From contig NZ_CAKJTG010000002.1 of the NCBI RefSeq assembly GCF_917563885.1, positions 124,001 through 188,000 on the forward strand: a stretch of DNA of 64,000 nt. Reading direction: 5' to 3'. This document shows positions 18,173 through 29,506 of this stretch, piece by piece. Source of the stretch: Pseudoneobacillus rhizosphaerae (GTDB lineage: Bacteria; Bacillota; Bacilli; Bacillales; Cytobacillaceae). Below the pieces are notes generated by a model that saw only the letters and a program-made list of their open reading frames with translations, was not told where the DNA came from and searched no databases. Made by a program: the position numbers and the translations under genes. Every line of letters begins with the position of its first letter. Within the stretch, counting starts at the first letter, position 1.

Positions 18173-18706
18173 ATGTTAAAAATGTTTTCAACCCAGCTAA
18201 CAGGGTTGTTTAAAAGAATACAAGATAAAGAGGAATTTGCCTTTGAAGACGCCGCCCGTCTCATTGCTCAAGCTGCCGTCAGCGATGGTTCCATTTTTCT
18301 ATTCGGCCATAAAGAAATGGAAGCTGTTGTATTAGAAGCAACAATCGGTGCTGAACCGTTACGTTATGCTAAAAGTTTTCCAAATGACCTAACAGATATT
18401 CAAGAATCCGACCGAGCGATTATCATTTCCCGTTACTCCACTGATTTGGAAGCGATTGAGTGTGGGAAAAAGCTGCAGGAAATTGGTGTTCCATTCGTAG
18501 CCATTTCTACTAAAATGGCAGCTGACACTGAAGATTTGTTTGATTTAGCTGATGTAACCATGAATCTGCAGCTATCAAAAGGATTATTGCCAGATGAAGT
18601 TGGGAATCGCTACGGATTACCATCAAGCATGGCTGCATTATTTGTATATTACGGATTAAAATTCACTTTCGATGAAATTTTAGCTGAATATGAAGAAGAA
18701 CGATAA
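18173..18706 (+). CDS. ywjG: DUF2529 family protein (YwjG)
   Basis: 177-residue conserved protein recognised by its place between spo0F and pyrG and by sequence. It looks SIS-like: FLFGHKEMEAV and DRAIIISRYSTDLEAIECGKKL resemble sugar-phosphate isomerase folds, but the role is unknown. It is one of the few plus-strand genes, with AGGAGGAGC ahead of the ATG, and converges on pyrG with a shared hairpin terminator between them. Confidence 0.85.
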   Translation: MLKMFSTQLTGLFKRIQDKEEFAFEDAARLIAQAAVSDGSIFLFGHKEMEAVVLEATIGAEPLRYAKSFPNDLTDIQESDRAIIISRYSTDLEAIECGKKLQEIGVPFVAISTKMAADTEDLFDLADVTMNLQLSKGLLPDEVGNRYGLPSSMAALFVYYGLKFTFDEILAEYEEER

Positions 18707-18709
18707 AGC

Positions 18710-18742
18710 TAATGCCCCAATTCATAATGAACTGGGGCATTA
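18710..18742. terminator. Bidirectional terminator between ywjG and pyrG
   Basis: TAATGCCCCA and TGGGGCATTA pair around the loop ATTCATAATGAAC, with T-rich sequence on the plus side (TAATTTTTC). It separates the converging ywjG and pyrG. Confidence 0.85.
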
Positions 18743-18754
18743 ATTTTTCAAAAA

Positions 18755-20419
<1,665 letters not shown>

Positions 20420-20451
20420 TCAACCTTCTATGAAAGGGGTATTGAAAAAAT

Positions 20452-20488
20452 AAAAAAACGCCCCCATTTTTAAATGAATGGGAGCGTT
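20452..20488 (-). terminator. pyrG leader attenuator
   Basis: The minus-strand stem AACGCTCCCATT (20477-20488) / AATGGGGGCGTT (20457-20468) is followed by seven T. Its 5' arm contains GCTCCC, the pyrimidine tract that in B. subtilis pairs with extra G residues added at the transcript 5' end when CTP is low, preventing termination. It lies about 40 nt after the start site and 95 nt before pyrG. Confidence 0.9.
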
Positions 20489-20523
20489 TATTACTGTTTG
20501 TTTGCCGTTCCTTTTAAAAGGAG

Positions 20524-20562
20524 CCCAAAAAAGATTCTACATTCCATGATTTCAAAAGTCAA
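20524..20562 (-). promoter_or_regulatory. pyrG promoter with GGGCT initiation site
   Basis: TTGACT (20557-20562) and TAGAAT (20534-20539) are separated by exactly 17 bp; GGGCTCC begins at 20526, 7 bp downstream. Initiation at GGGC followed by reiterative G addition is the established B. subtilis pyrG mechanism, and every element is in place here. Confidence 0.92.
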
Positions 20563-20610
20563 GGGTAGTTTTTCACACTTAGACCCATTTAAATAATCAG
20601 AATATTACCT

Positions 20611-21192
20611 TTACAGGTCGTCATCCTCTTCATCTAAAGTTAGGTCATCTTCCTCTTCTTCCTCATCGTCAACAAGCTCATCATCGACTACATCGATTTC
20701 ATCAATAAGTTCTTCGTCTTCATCAATTAGCTCTTCATCGTCTTCGAGAAGATCTTCATCTTCATCAATTTCATCGAAGATTTCTTCTTCATCATCAAGA
20801 AGATCATCGTCTTCGAATTCATCCAGATCATCGTAATCTAGATCGTCATCTTCATAATCATCGTCTTCATCTTTAAGCTTTTTCTTCTTTGCCTTCTTAG
20901 GCTTAATTTGCGTAATTGTATCTTCTTCTGCTTGCTCAACTGGGTACCAGCTGCGTAACCCCCAGCGGTTGTCCCCCATGCAAAGGAAGCGACCATCTAT
21001 ATTCATATCTGTATAAAATTGAGCAATTTTCGCTCTAACTTCACTTTGGGATTTCCCAGTAGCTGCAACAATAATATCCATTATTTCTGTAAATGCCACT
21101 GTTTGCTTGTTATTACTTTCAATGATGGCATAAGCCATATCAACTAGAGACATATCAACTAGTTCTTGTTTAGTGAATTGAGCCAAAGACAA
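20611..21192 (-). CDS. rpoE: DNA-directed RNA polymerase delta subunit
   Basis: Small Firmicute-specific RNA polymerase subunit that speeds RNAP recycling. An N-terminal winged-helix domain (about 1-90; ELVDMSLVDMAY, IAQFYTDMNIDGRFLCMGDNRWGLRSWYP) is followed by a K-rich hinge (IKPKKAKKKKLK) and a roughly 70-residue tail made almost only of Asp and Glu, the family architecture. I choose the TTG at 21192 because AAAGGAA lies 9 nt upstream; the GTG at 21201 touches that site. 193 residues, monocistronic next to pyrG. Confidence 0.96.
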   Translation of the reverse strand: MSLAQFTKQELVDMSLVDMAYAIIESNNKQTVAFTEIMDIIVAATGKSQSEVRAKIAQFYTDMNIDGRFLCMGDNRWGLRSWYPVEQAEEDTITQIKPKKAKKKKLKDEDDDYEDDDLDYDDLDEFEDDDLLDDEEEIFDEIDEDEDLLEDDEELIDEDEELIDEIDVVDDELVDDEEEEEDDLTLDEEDDDL

Positions 21193-21298
21193 TATCCGCA
21201 CTTCCTTTCTAAAACTCTATGGGCATGAATAAATAAACCCCTTAGATTCATACTCTTCATTATAAACAAATTCTTCCGGTTTATGCTAGTTTTAACTG

Positions 21299-21345
21299 AA
21301 GCTCTTTTCATAACTAATTTGCTATTTTTAAAAACTGAAAAAATC
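21299..21345. repeat. Possible truncated MITE end
   Basis: AAGCTCTTTTCATAA and TTTGCTATTTTTAAAAACTGA resemble the outer terminal sequence of the MITE-like copies at 34599 and 36104 (AAGGCTCTTTTCGTAAA, TTGTTGCTA). Only this end is recognisable, so it may be a relic or chance similarity. Confidence 0.35.
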
Positions 21346-21358
21346 GACATATCATCAT

Positions 21359-21520
21359 TTATTGCCGTTTCTTCAACAATCTAAAACCTAGAATAAAAAA
21401 AACAATCGATAAAATTAAAAAGGAGATTGAACCTAGTTGTTTTTGATAGAGGAAATTCATTCCTCCAACAGATACTATTATCGCCGCAAATAATAAAATC
21501 CGCCCTATTATCCTCTTCAT
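21359..21520 (-). CDS. Small two-helix membrane protein (53 aa)
   Basis: A short open frame between rpoE and icmF, starting at ATG 21520 with AGGG 8 nt upstream, encoding 53 residues. It begins MKRIIGRILLFAAIIVSVGG, has a short loop with YQKQLG, a second hydrophobic helix (about 31-47) and ends in basic RLLKKRQ, so it would span the membrane twice with positive ends inside. I do not recognise a family. Codon choice is unremarkable. The hydrophobic pattern, ribosome binding site and placement make it a plausible gene. Confidence 0.55.
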   Translation of the reverse strand: MKRIIGRILLFAAIIVSVGGMNFLYQKQLGSISFLILSIVFFILGFRLLKKRQ

Positions 21521-21632
21521 AAGCTGCACCCTAGCTCGTCAAATTTACATATCTACCTATGATTATAATAGATATCCAACCAAATTAAATAACTCTCCCA
21601 AAATTTTCACTCGACAAAAAACACTCACTTTA

Positions 21633-21720
21633 CCGCTTTAAAGGGCTGGGGGACAGTCCCCATGTGCTTTAATGTGTTAAAGCAGTGAGGGACTGTCCCC
21701 CACTGCTTTAATGTATTAAA
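21633..21720. repeat. GGGGACTGTCCCC repeat, copy 4 (double)
   Basis: Two cores (GGGGGACAGTCCCC near 21648 and GGGACTGTCCCCC near 21690) with CTTTAATGTGTTAAAGCA linkers, ending 5 bp before the icmF stop codon. Plus-strand counts are G 4, C 24 for 21541-21640 and G 28, C 24 for 21731-21830. Confidence 0.9.
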
Positions 21721-21724
21721 CTAT

Positions 21725-24700
21725 TTACATGTTCCTTCTATACTGGCCGCCGACTTCGTATAGGGCTCGGGTGATTTGGCCGAGGCTGGCTACTTTTACG
21801 GTTTCCATTAGTTCAGCGAAGATGTTGCCTCCACTGATGGCTGCTGTTTTTAAACGCTTTAGGGCTTCGGCTGTTTGTTCTTGATTACGCGCTTGGAATT
21901 CGCGTAAGTTGTTGATTTGTAGTTCTTTTTCTTCCTTTGTGGCTCTAGCGATTTCCATTGAATCAATATCTTCTTCAGATGGAGGATTTGGATTCAAATA
22001 CGTATTTACGCCAATGATTGGAAGTTCACCTGTATGCTTTTTCATTTCATAATGCATGGATTCATCTTGAATTTTCCCGCGTTGGTATTGTGTTTCCATT
22101 GAACCAAGGACGCCACCACGATCATCCATACGTTCAAACTCCTGCAACACCATTTCCTCTACTAAATCCGTTAACTCCTCGACAATGAAAGAGCCTTGAA
22201 GAGGGTTTTCATTCTTCGTTAACCCATGCTCCTTCGTAATGATCATCTGAATCGCCATCGCACGGCGAACGGATTCCTCCGTTGGAGTGGTTATCGCTTC
22301 ATCATACGCATTTGTATGCAGTGAATTACAGTTATCCTGCAACGCCATTAACGCCTGTAACGTCGTACGAATATCGTTGAAATCAATTTCCTGGGCATGT
22401 AGTGAACGCCCTGAAGTTTGAATATGATACTTCAGCTTCTGACTGCGATCGTTCGCACCGTACTTATTACGCATAACTGTTGCCCAAATACGACGAGCGA
22501 CACGGCCGATAACCGTATATTCCGGGTCTAAACCGTTCGAGAAGAAGAATGATAAATTTGGTGCAAAGTCATCAATATTCATGCCACGGCTTAAGTAATA
22601 TTCCACATACGTGAACCCATTTGCTAACGTGAACGCTAATTGTGAAATCGGATTTGCACCTGCTTCTGCGATATGATAACCCGAAATCGAAACCGAATAA
22701 TAATTACGAACTTGTTGGTCAATGAAATACTGCTGAATATCTCCCATCATCCGCAATGCAAATTCCGTAGAGAAAATACACGTATTTTGTCCTTGGTCTT
22801 CTTTTAAAATATCCGCTTGAACGGTTCCGCGAACTGTCTTCAGAGTAAATGCCTTAACTTCCATAAACTCTTCAAACGTTAATACGCGGCCAAGCTCTGC
22901 TTCTTTCTTTTCAACCTGCTGCTCAATCGCTGTATTCATGAACATCGCTAAAATGATTGGCGCTGGTCCATTAATCGTCATCGACACTGACGTCGATGGG
23001 TGACATAAATCAAAGCCAGCATATAGCTTTTTCATATCATCTAACGTACAAATGCTGACCCCACTTTCGCCGACTTTCCCATAAATATCCGGGCGATAAT
23101 CGGGGTCCTCCCCATATAAAGTAACCGAATCAAACGCTGTACTTAAACGTTTTGCTGAATCATCCTTCGACAGGTAATGGAAACGACGATTTGTACGCTC
23201 CGGAGTTCCTTCCCCAGCAAACTGACGCTTTGGATCTTCTCCCTCACGCTTGAACGGGAACACCCCTGCTGTATACGGGAATTCACCTGGGACGTTTTCA
23301 GCGTATACCCAACGGATGATTTCGCCATAATCCTTGTATTTTGGAAGAGCCACCTTTGGAATATCTAGACCAGACAAGCTCTTTGATTTTAACGCTGTGA
23401 TGATTTCTTTATCACGAATGCGTGTGACAAATTGATCTGCCGCATAAGCCGCTTTTGTTTTTTCCCAGCCTTGTAAAATTTTTGCCGTTTCAGCGGTTAA
23501 TTTGCTTTGCGTTTCTACTTTAATTTTTTCAAGAGCTGCAGCGATTTCTGGCTGATCTTTTACCGCATTAATGGCTCCCTCTAATTGGAACAGCTTGCGC
23601 GCAAAACCAACTTGCTCTTCTGCTTTTTTATGATACGTACGAACCGTATCTGAAATTTCTCTCAAGTAATAACGACGGTCATTCGGAATGATGACATTTT
23701 GTTTTTCAACGCGTGCATTTTTAGCAAAAGTAGTCGTCCAGTCTGTGTTGGATTTCGCGTTGATCGTATCAATTAATGCTGCGAATAGGGAGTTCGTTCC
23801 CGGATCATTAAATTGACTTGCAATCGTTCCGTACACTGGCATTTCTGAGAATTCTTTCTCAAAAAGCATACGTGAACGCTGATATTGCTTTTGAACCTGA
23901 CGCTGAGCATCCTCAGAGCCTTTTCGTTCAAATTTATTAATGACAATTAAGTCAGCAAAATCAAGCATATCGATTTTTTCAAGCTGAGATGGTGCACCGA
24001 ATTCGCTTGTCATCACGTAAAGTGACACATCACAAATTTCTGTTATCTCAGCGTCTCCTTGACCGATACCGCTCGTTTCAACAACGATTAAATCGAAGCC
24101 CGCCGCCTTCACAACACTAATTGCATCCTTAATAGCAAGAGAAAGCTCACTTCTTGAGTTACGTGTCGCCAAGCTTCTCATGTACACGCGCGGGTTAAAG
24201 ATTGCGTTCATACGGATACGGTCACCAAGTAACGCTCCGCCCGTTTTTTGTTTCGTCGGATCCACGGATAAAATGGCTACCTTTTTATCAGGAATTTCAT
24301 TAATAAAACGTCGAATCAGCTCATCCGTTAACGAGCTTTTTCCAGCTCCACCTGTACCGGTGATTCCAACAACCGGGACTTGGTTCGTCAGTGACTTCAC
24401 TTTTTCCATAACCGATTCAACCGCTGCTGCCGCCTCATGGTCACGATCTACTTGGTGCTCTGCCAACGTAATTAATTTTGCAATAGTGTTAACATCATTT
24501 GTTGAAAGACTGCTCAATTCACTCGGCACTGTTTCAGGAGTGATTGTCGCGAAATCGCAATCCTTGATCATCATATCGATCATGCCTTGAAGCCCGTGCT
24601 GACGCCCATCTTCTGGTGAAAAAATCCGCGCAATCCCGTACTCGTGAAGCTCCTTGATTTCCTTTGGAATGATGACGCCACCGCCGCCGCCATAAATGCG

Positions 24701-24985
24701 GATATGGTTAGCGCCGCGTTCTTTTAGAAGGTCATACATATATTTGAAATATTCGACATGTCCGCCTTGGTAGGAAGAAATCGCAATCCCTTGAACGTCC
24801 TCTTGAATTGCCGCATTCACTACTTCCTCAACCGAGCGATTATGCCCAAGATGAATCACTTCCGCACCGCTTGCCTGTAGAATTCGGCGCATAATATTAA
24901 TCGAAGCATCATGCCCATCGAAAAGACTAGAAGCCGTCACAAAACGAATGTGGTGCTTCGGCTTGTAAACTGTAGTCGTATTCAT
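21725..24985 (-). CDS. icmF: Fused isobutyryl-CoA mutase IcmF
   Basis: Coenzyme-B12 enzyme that interconverts isobutyryl-CoA and n-butyryl-CoA; IcmF proteins can also act on isovaleryl/pivalyl-CoA. About 1086 residues. Order: B12-binding domain (about 10-140; SLFDGHDAS with the cobalt-ligand His, and SSYQGGH), G-protein chaperone domain (about 190-420; P-loop [33 protein letters not shown]) and the C-terminal mutase barrel (about 540-1086; [44 protein letters not shown]). The ATG at 24985 is 12 nt from GGGGG; the ATG at 24997 touches it. It is the last gene of the acyl-CoA cluster, behind a TetR gene and a tandem array. Confidence 0.97.
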   Translation of the reverse strand: MNTTTVYKPKHHIRFVTASSLFDGHDASINIMRRILQASGAEVIHLGHNRSVEEVVNAAIQEDVQGIAISSYQGGHVEYFKYMYDLLKERGANHIRIYGGGGGVIIPKEIKELHEYGIARIFSPEDGRQHGLQGMIDMMIKDCDFATITPETVPSELSSLSTNDVNTIAKLITLAEHQVDRDHEAAAAVESVMEKVKSLTNQVPVVGITGTGGAGKSSLTDELIRRFINEIPDKKVAILSVDPTKQKTGGALLGDRIRMNAIFNPRVYMRSLATRNSRSELSLAIKDAISVVKAAGFDLIVVETSGIGQGDAEITEICDVSLYVMTSEFGAPSQLEKIDMLDFADLIVINKFERKGSEDAQRQVQKQYQRSRMLFEKEFSEMPVYGTIASQFNDPGTNSLFAALIDTINAKSNTDWTTTFAKNARVEKQNVIIPNDRRYYLREISDTVRTYHKKAEEQVGFARKLFQLEGAINAVKDQPEIAAALEKIKVETQSKLTAETAKILQGWEKTKAAYAADQFVTRIRDKEIITALKSKSLSGLDIPKVALPKYKDYGEIIRWVYAENVPGEFPYTAGVFPFKREGEDPKRQFAGEGTPERTNRRFHYLSKDDSAKRLSTAFDSVTLYGEDPDYRPDIYGKVGESGVSICTLDDMKKLYAGFDLCHPSTSVSMTINGPAPIILAMFMNTAIEQQVEKKEAELGRVLTFEEFMEVKAFTLKTVRGTVQADILKEDQGQNTCIFSTEFALRMMGDIQQYFIDQQVRNYYSVSISGYHIAEAGANPISQLAFTLANGFTYVEYYLSRGMNIDDFAPNLSFFFSNGLDPEYTVIGRVARRIWATVMRNKYGANDRSQKLKYHIQTSGRSLHAQEIDFNDIRTTLQALMALQDNCNSLHTNAYDEAITTPTEESVRRAMAIQMIITKEHGLTKNENPLQGSFIVEELTDLVEEMVLQEFERMDDRGGVLGSMETQYQRGKIQDESMHYEMKKHTGELPIIGVNTYLNPNPPSEEDIDSMEIARATKEEKELQINNLREFQARNQEQTAEALKRLKTAAISGGNIFAELMETVKVASLGQITRALYEVGGQYRRNM

Positions 24986-25033
24986 TTTTATTCTCATCCC
25001 CCTTGTTTTTTTTGTAAAATGCTATGCTTTTAG

Positions 25034-25366
25034 GCACGTGAGAGTTTCTTGCGTACGCGTCCTCACCCCTCTGGACTGGTTTCGCGTTCGCGAGAGCTTC
25101 TTGCGTACGCATCTTCACCCTTTTGGACTGGTTTCGCGTTCGCGAGAGCTTCTTGCGTACACGTTTTCACCCTTTTGGACTGGTTTCGCGTACGCGTCTT
25201 CAACCTTTTGGACTGGTTTCGCGTTCGCGAGAGCTTCTTGCGTACGCGTCTTCAACCTTTTGGACTGGTTTCGCGTTCGCGAGAGCTTCTTGCGTACACG
25301 TCCTCACCCTTTTGGACTGGTTTCGCGTTCGCGAGAGTTTCTTGCGTACGCGTCCTCACCCCTTTT
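25034..25366. repeat. 52-bp GC-rich tandem array between tetR and icmF
   Basis: GGACTGG marks unit starts at 25073, 25125, 25177, 25210, 25262 and 25314: spacing 52, 52, 33, 52, 52, so one unit lost 19 bp, and a half unit precedes the first. Each full unit holds two palindromes, TCGCGTTCGCGA and GCGTACGC. Units are nearly identical, unlike the 21-bp arrays. All three plus frames stay open through it only because stop codons are absent from the unit. On the minus strand it lies in the tetR 3' / icmF 5' untranslated region. GC content is far above the neighbours. Confidence 0.95.
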
Positions 25367-25401
25367 CGGCAATTCCGGGCACGCGTGGACCCTCTCGCCC
25401 C

Positions 25402-26043
25402 CTACTTCCTAATCCCAACCAATAACAAATCTGTTTGCAACTCAATATACTCATCAAGTGTATACAGCTTATGAAGTGCCCAGCGGCGGAATCCCCACAT
25501 TTGTCCTTGGACAAAAATATTGTGGGCAATCATTTTGATTTGTTTTTCAGATAACTCAAGTTCCTTGTTTTCAACACATCTTTTAATCACGGTTTCAAAC
25601 ATCGCAACCATTTCTAACTCTTTTCTAAGCACATAAGGCAGAGCGTCCTTCGACAATGACTTAACCTCTTGATACATAACTAGAACCTCATCCTGCATCT
25701 CATCCACCACTCGAAAATAGTGACTGATGGCGAGTTTTAGGCTTTCAATCGTGCCTGTATTATTATCAAGATCACTTTGGAGTCTTTCGCGAACTTGGTC
25801 ATAGATACTATCACAAACGAGGTAGAGGACATCCTCTTTCGTCCGAATATATTCATAAAGTGTACCGATGCTAAACCCTGAGGCTTTGGCAATTTCGCGA
25901 GTCGTGGTGCGATGGAAACCTTTTTCGATAAAGAGATTTACTGCCCCTTTGATCATTTCAGTCCGACGTTTTCTGACTAAACGTTCATCCTTCACCGACG
26001 CCTGTACTTCTCGTTTTTTCATTTTTTCGACCGCCTTTGTCAT
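25402..26043 (-). CDS. TetR/AcrR-family regulator of the acyl-CoA cluster (FadR-like)
   Basis: 213-residue regulator with an N-terminal TetR helix-turn-helix: MIKGAVNLFIEKGFHRTTTREIAKASGFSIGTLYEYIRTKEDVL in parts, then a helical ligand domain (about 80-213). It lies between the acyl-CoA dehydrogenases and icmF on the same strand. FadR-type TetR repressors in Bacillus bind fatty acyl-CoAs and control beta-oxidation genes, and a palindromic operator is present in the fadF promoter, so it is the likely repressor (inference). The ATG at 26043 touches GGGG; an ATG at 26022 with AAAGGCGG 8 nt upstream is an alternative start. Confidence 0.88.
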   Translation of the reverse strand: MTKAVEKMKKREVQASVKDERLVRKRRTEMIKGAVNLFIEKGFHRTTTREIAKASGFSIGTLYEYIRTKEDVLYLVCDSIYDQVRERLQSDLDNNTGTIESLKLAISHYFRVVDEMQDEVLVMYQEVKSLSKDALPYVLRKELEMVAMFETVIKRCVENKELELSEKQIKMIAHNIFVQGQMWGFRRWALHKLYTLDEYIELQTDLLLVGIRK

Positions 26044-26131
26044 CCCCTTTAATCAAGGGCCAGACCACTGAAGTAGACTGACCCCCATCATTCCGTAAGG
26101 TTTTTTCTAGCAAGCTCGAAAACAACTTCCC

Positions 26132-27271
26132 TTACTTCGTCAACATACGTCCAATAACTAAACGTTGAATCTCTTGCGTTCCCTCGTAAATTTGAGTGAT
26201 TTTTGCATCACGCATCATACGCTCAACCGGATAGTCCTTCGTATAGCCATAGCCACCGAAAACCTGAACCGCTTCTGTTGTCACCTTCATTGCCGTATCA
26301 CCAGCAAATAGCTTAGACATGGCTGATTCCTTACCATATGGAAGGCCGACAGATTCGCGCCATGCTGCTTGGTAAGTTAATAGTCTTGCCGCTTCAACGC
26401 CCGTTGCCATATCTGCAAGTTTAAAAGAAATTCCCTGTTGTGCTGCGATTGGCTTACCGAATTGAACACGCTCTTTTGCATAATCAACCGCTGCGTCTAA
26501 TGCTCCTTGTGCAATTCCAACAGCTTGAGCCGCAATCCCATTACGTCCGCCATCCAGCGTCATCATCGCAATTTTAAAGCCTTCGCCCTCTTCGCCAAGA
26601 CGGTTGGCAACCGGAACCTTGCAATCTTCAAAAATAATTTCCGTTGTTGGTGATGAACGAATGCCTAGCTTTTTCTCTTTTTTCCCTACCGAGAAGCCTG
26701 GCATATCCGCTTCAATAATGAAGGCTGTTGTGCCCTTTTGTTTGGAAGTTGGGTCTGTTAGCGCAAATACAACATAGATATCCGCAATCCCACCGTTTGT
26801 GATAAAAATTTTCGAGCCATTCAATACGTAATGGTCTCCCTCAAGACGTGCCGACGTTCTCATACCACCTGCATCAGAACCACTTCCTGGCTCCGTTAAA
26901 CCGTAACCACCGATTTTAGAGCCTTCCGCCATCGGACGTAGGTATTTTTGCTTTTGCTCTTCATTTCCAAATTTGAAAATCGGCCAACCTGCTAAAGATG
27001 TGTGCGCAGAAAGCGTTACCCCAGTGGAAGCACAAACACGTGAAAGCTCTTCAACAGCGATACAATAGGCTAAATAATCGCTACCAATTCCACCGTATTC
27101 TTCTGGCCAAGGAATCCCTGTTAAACCAAGCTCCGCCATCTTATCAAAAATCTCACGATCAAAGCGTTCCTCTTCATCACGCTCTCCAGCAGTAGGAGCC
27201 ACCTCATTTCGTGCAAAATCACGCACCATCTTACGAATCATTTCATGCTCTTCCGTCAATTGAAACATCAT
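26132..27271 (-). CDS. acdA: Acyl-CoA dehydrogenase (AcdA-like)
   Basis: FAD enzyme performing the first, alpha-beta dehydrogenation step of acyl-CoA breakdown. 379 residues from the ATG at 27271, with AGGGGG 8 nt upstream. The frame is open 34 codons further, but those codons read through a palindromic repeat (GTVPHPF), so they are not coding. Family motifs: [19 protein letters not shown], the [22 protein letters not shown] region in part, and the C-terminal [22 protein letters not shown] with catalytic YEGTQEIQ glutamate. The best family match by length and place is B. subtilis acdA; chain-length preference cannot be told. Confidence 0.94.
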   Translation of the reverse strand: MMFQLTEEHEMIRKMVRDFARNEVAPTAGERDEEERFDREIFDKMAELGLTGIPWPEEYGGIGSDYLAYCIAVEELSRVCASTGVTLSAHTSLAGWPIFKFGNEEQKQKYLRPMAEGSKIGGYGLTEPGSGSDAGGMRTSARLEGDHYVLNGSKIFITNGGIADIYVVFALTDPTSKQKGTTAFIIEADMPGFSVGKKEKKLGIRSSPTTEIIFEDCKVPVANRLGEEGEGFKIAMMTLDGGRNGIAAQAVGIAQGALDAAVDYAKERVQFGKPIAAQQGISFKLADMATGVEAARLLTYQAAWRESVGLPYGKESAMSKLFAGDTAMKVTTEAVQVFGGYGYTKDYPVERMMRDAKITQIYEGTQEIQRLVIGRMLTK

Positions 27272-27296
27272 ATTAAAATCCCCCTCATTCTTTATC

Positions 27297-27348
27297 ACTT
27301 TAAAGGGATGGGGGACAGTCCCCCGGCGCTTTAAAGCGCTATAGCACC
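27297..27348. repeat. GGGGACTGTCCCC repeat, copy 5 (single)
   Basis: One core GGGGGACAGTCCCC near 27310 with flanking CTTTAAAG. It lies between the two acyl-CoA dehydrogenase genes, just upstream of the acdA ribosome binding site, and accounts for the spurious N-terminal extension of the open frame. Confidence 0.9.
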
Positions 27349-27395
27349 AGTTCACTGCACCCATCCATTTCAATTCGTTACTAGCTATAAAATCC

Positions 27396-28526
27396 TTATA
27401 ACTGCTTACTAATTACAATTCTTTGAATCTCGCTTGTTCCTTCGTAGATTTCGGTTACTTTCGCATCGCGGAAGTAGCGTTCTACTGGGTAGTCTTCAGT
27501 GTAGCCGTAGCCGCCGAATACTTGGATTGCTTCGGTTGTCACTTCGACTGCTGTGTGGGAAGCAAAAAGCTTTGCCATCGATGCTTCTTTTCCACATTTT
27601 AAGCCTTTCATTCGTAGCTCGGCTGCCCGATAAACTAGCAATCTAGCAGCTTCTACACTTGTAGCCATATCTGCAAGCTTAAAGGAAATCCCTTGTTGGG
27701 CAGCTATCGGCTTGCCAAATTGCACACGCTCTCGCGCATAACCTGCAGCCGCTTCTAATGCCGCTTCAGCAATACCTAGTGCTTGGGCGGCAATCCCAAT
27801 TCGACCAACCTCTAAATTCGCCATCGCAATTTTAAATCCTTCACCCTCAGCTCCTAGCAAATTAGCAGCTGGCACTTTCATATCCTCAAAGGTTAATTGG
27901 ACTGTTCTTGAGCCATGAAGCCCCATTTTCTTTTCATCTTTTCCGATGACAAGTCCTGGAGTCCCTTTTTCAACGATAAAGCAAGAAATGCCCTTTGTTC
28001 CTGCTTCCGGGTTTGTAGAGGCAAACACAATGTACACATCTGCTTCGCCACCGTTTGTAATGAACACCTTTGACCCGTTCAGTACGTATTCATCACCTTT
28101 ACGAACAGCTTTTGTTTTTAAACTCCCTGCATCAGAACCTGCACCCGGCTCAGTTAAGCAAAAGGCACCTAAATATTCACCACTCGCTAACTTCGGAACA
28201 AACCTTCTCTTCTGTTCTTCTGTACCGAAGTAAAGTATTGGATTCGTTCCTACTGATGTATGGACGGATAAAATGACCCCAACTGTTGCACTTACTCTAG
28301 AAAGCTCATTTATCGCAATAATGTAAGACATGAAATCCATTTCAGATCCGCCAAGTTCCTCAGGTACAGGAATACCCATTAAGCCGAGCTCACCCATCTT
28401 TTTTAAAATTGCTCTTGGGAACTCTCCCTGCTCCATTTTTTCAACAAAAGGGGCAATTTCAGCTGTCGCAAAATCACGGACCATCTTACGCATCATTTCT
28501 TGTTCTTCCGTAAAACGGAGATCCAT
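27396..28526 (-). CDS. Acyl-CoA dehydrogenase (MmgC-like)
   Basis: Second acyl-CoA dehydrogenase of the cluster, 376 residues, a clear paralogue of acdA next door (shared [43 protein letters not shown] segments). FAD-binding [18 protein letters not shown] and catalytic YEGTSEIQ are intact. It starts at [19 protein letters not shown]. Short or branched-chain acyl-CoAs are the probable substrates given the icmF context. 34 bp downstream of mmgB, so co-transcribed. Confidence 0.93.
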   Translation of the reverse strand: MDLRFTEEQEMMRKMVRDFATAEIAPFVEKMEQGEFPRAILKKMGELGLMGIPVPEELGGSEMDFMSYIIAINELSRVSATVGVILSVHTSVGTNPILYFGTEEQKRRFVPKLASGEYLGAFCLTEPGAGSDAGSLKTKAVRKGDEYVLNGSKVFITNGGEADVYIVFASTNPEAGTKGISCFIVEKGTPGLVIGKDEKKMGLHGSRTVQLTFEDMKVPAANLLGAEGEGFKIAMANLEVGRIGIAAQALGIAEAALEAAAGYARERVQFGKPIAAQQGISFKLADMATSVEAARLLVYRAAELRMKGLKCGKEASMAKLFASHTAVEVTTEAIQVFGGYGYTEDYPVERYFRDAKVTEIYEGTSEIQRIVISKQL

Positions 28527-28559
28527 ATCAAAAACCTCCTTCTTTAGTTTGTGAGTATC

Positions 28560-29411
28560 TTAGCTGTATTGATAGAATCCGCGGCCCGTTTTCTTCCCTA
28601 ACCAACCTGCTTTTACGTACTTTCTTAAAAGTGGACACGGACGGTATTTTGTATCTCCGAAGCCTTCATGAAGCGTTTCCATAATATATAAACACGTATC
28701 TAAACCGATAAAATCAGCTAATGTAAGTGGACCCATAGGATGGTTCATTCCAAGCTTCATGACATCATCAATCGCCTCTTTTGTTGCAACACCTTCATAA
28801 AGGGTATAAATCGCCTCATTGATCATCGGCATTAAAATGCGGTTGGAGACAAATCCAGGGAAATCGTTCACCTCTACTGGAACCTTTTTCAATGTTTTCG
28901 TCATATCTTCAATAGCCTGGTAAACTTCATCAGATGTTGCTAATCCGCGGATGATTTCGACTAGCTTCATCACTGGAACTGGATTCATGAAATGCATGCC
29001 AATTACCTTCTCTGGACGCTTCGTTGCAGCCGCAATTTCCGTAATCGGCAATGATGAAGTGTTTGATGCTAAAATTGCTTCGCGTGGTGCGATTTCATCT
29101 AATTGAGCAAATAACTTGGCTTTAATCTCCATGTTTTCAATTGCTGCTTCAATGACTAAATCAACATCCTTCGCATCTGTTAACTCCGTTGAAGCTGTTA
29201 AGCGATCCAACACCGTATTCATTTCTTCCACCGTCATCCGTTCCTTCTCCACTTGGCGAGAAAGGTTTTTTCTGATGACATGTAATCCTCTATCCACAAA
29301 CTCATCCTTCAAATCATTCAAAACAACCTCATAACCCGCCTGCGCACAAACCTGAGCAATCCCAGAACCCATCTGCCCAGCCCCAATCACCATAACCTTT
29401 TGGATAATCAT
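28560..29411 (-). CDS. mmgB: 3-hydroxybutyryl-CoA dehydrogenase
   Basis: NAD-dependent 3-hydroxyacyl-CoA dehydrogenase of 283 residues. N-terminal Rossmann motif [21 protein letters not shown] in part, [11 protein letters not shown], the catalytic [13 protein letters not shown] histidine and the C-terminal helical domain with [16 protein letters not shown]. The size and motifs match the short-chain HBD/MmgB type rather than the large FadB fusion. It lies between thiolase and acyl-CoA dehydrogenase genes, as in mmgABC-like operons. The 5' end is strongly C-rich on the plus strand, near repeat copy 6. Confidence 0.95.
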   Translation of the reverse strand: MIIQKVMVIGAGQMGSGIAQVCAQAGYEVVLNDLKDEFVDRGLHVIRKNLSRQVEKERMTVEEMNTVLDRLTASTELTDAKDVDLVIEAAIENMEIKAKLFAQLDEIAPREAILASNTSSLPITEIAAATKRPEKVIGMHFMNPVPVMKLVEIIRGLATSDEVYQAIEDMTKTLKKVPVEVNDFPGFVSNRILMPMINEAIYTLYEGVATKEAIDDVMKLGMNHPMGPLTLADFIGLDTCLYIMETLHEGFGDTKYRPCPLLRKYVKAGWLGKKTGRGFYQYS

Positions 29412-29452
29412 TCTATAAACCCTCCTAAAATACTTTAGCTAATTAACGCTCT

Positions 29453-29496
29453 ACTTGGATGGGGGACTATCCCCCACTGCTTTAACGTGTTAAAGG
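29453..29496. repeat. GGGGACTGTCCCC repeat, copy 6 (single, one variant base)
   Basis: Core GGGGGACTATCCCCC near 29460 (A replaces G), then ACTGCTTTAACGTGTTAAAG. It lies between mmgB and the thiolase stop. Plus-strand counts: G 10, C 33 for 29341-29440; G 23, C 31 for 29511-29610. Confidence 0.88.
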
Positions 29497-29506
29497 GAAT
29501 TTTCTT

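Noticed and set aside
25038-25474. Overlapping plus-strand open frames of 100-141 codons rich in Arg and Phe in all three frames
   Set aside because: They exist because the 52-bp unit has no stop codons in any frame; no consistent ribosome site and no protein-like composition.
27272-27373. 34-codon N-terminal extension of acdA with GTVPHPF
   Set aside because: It is translated palindromic repeat; the ATG at 27271 has a proper ribosome site and the family N-terminus.
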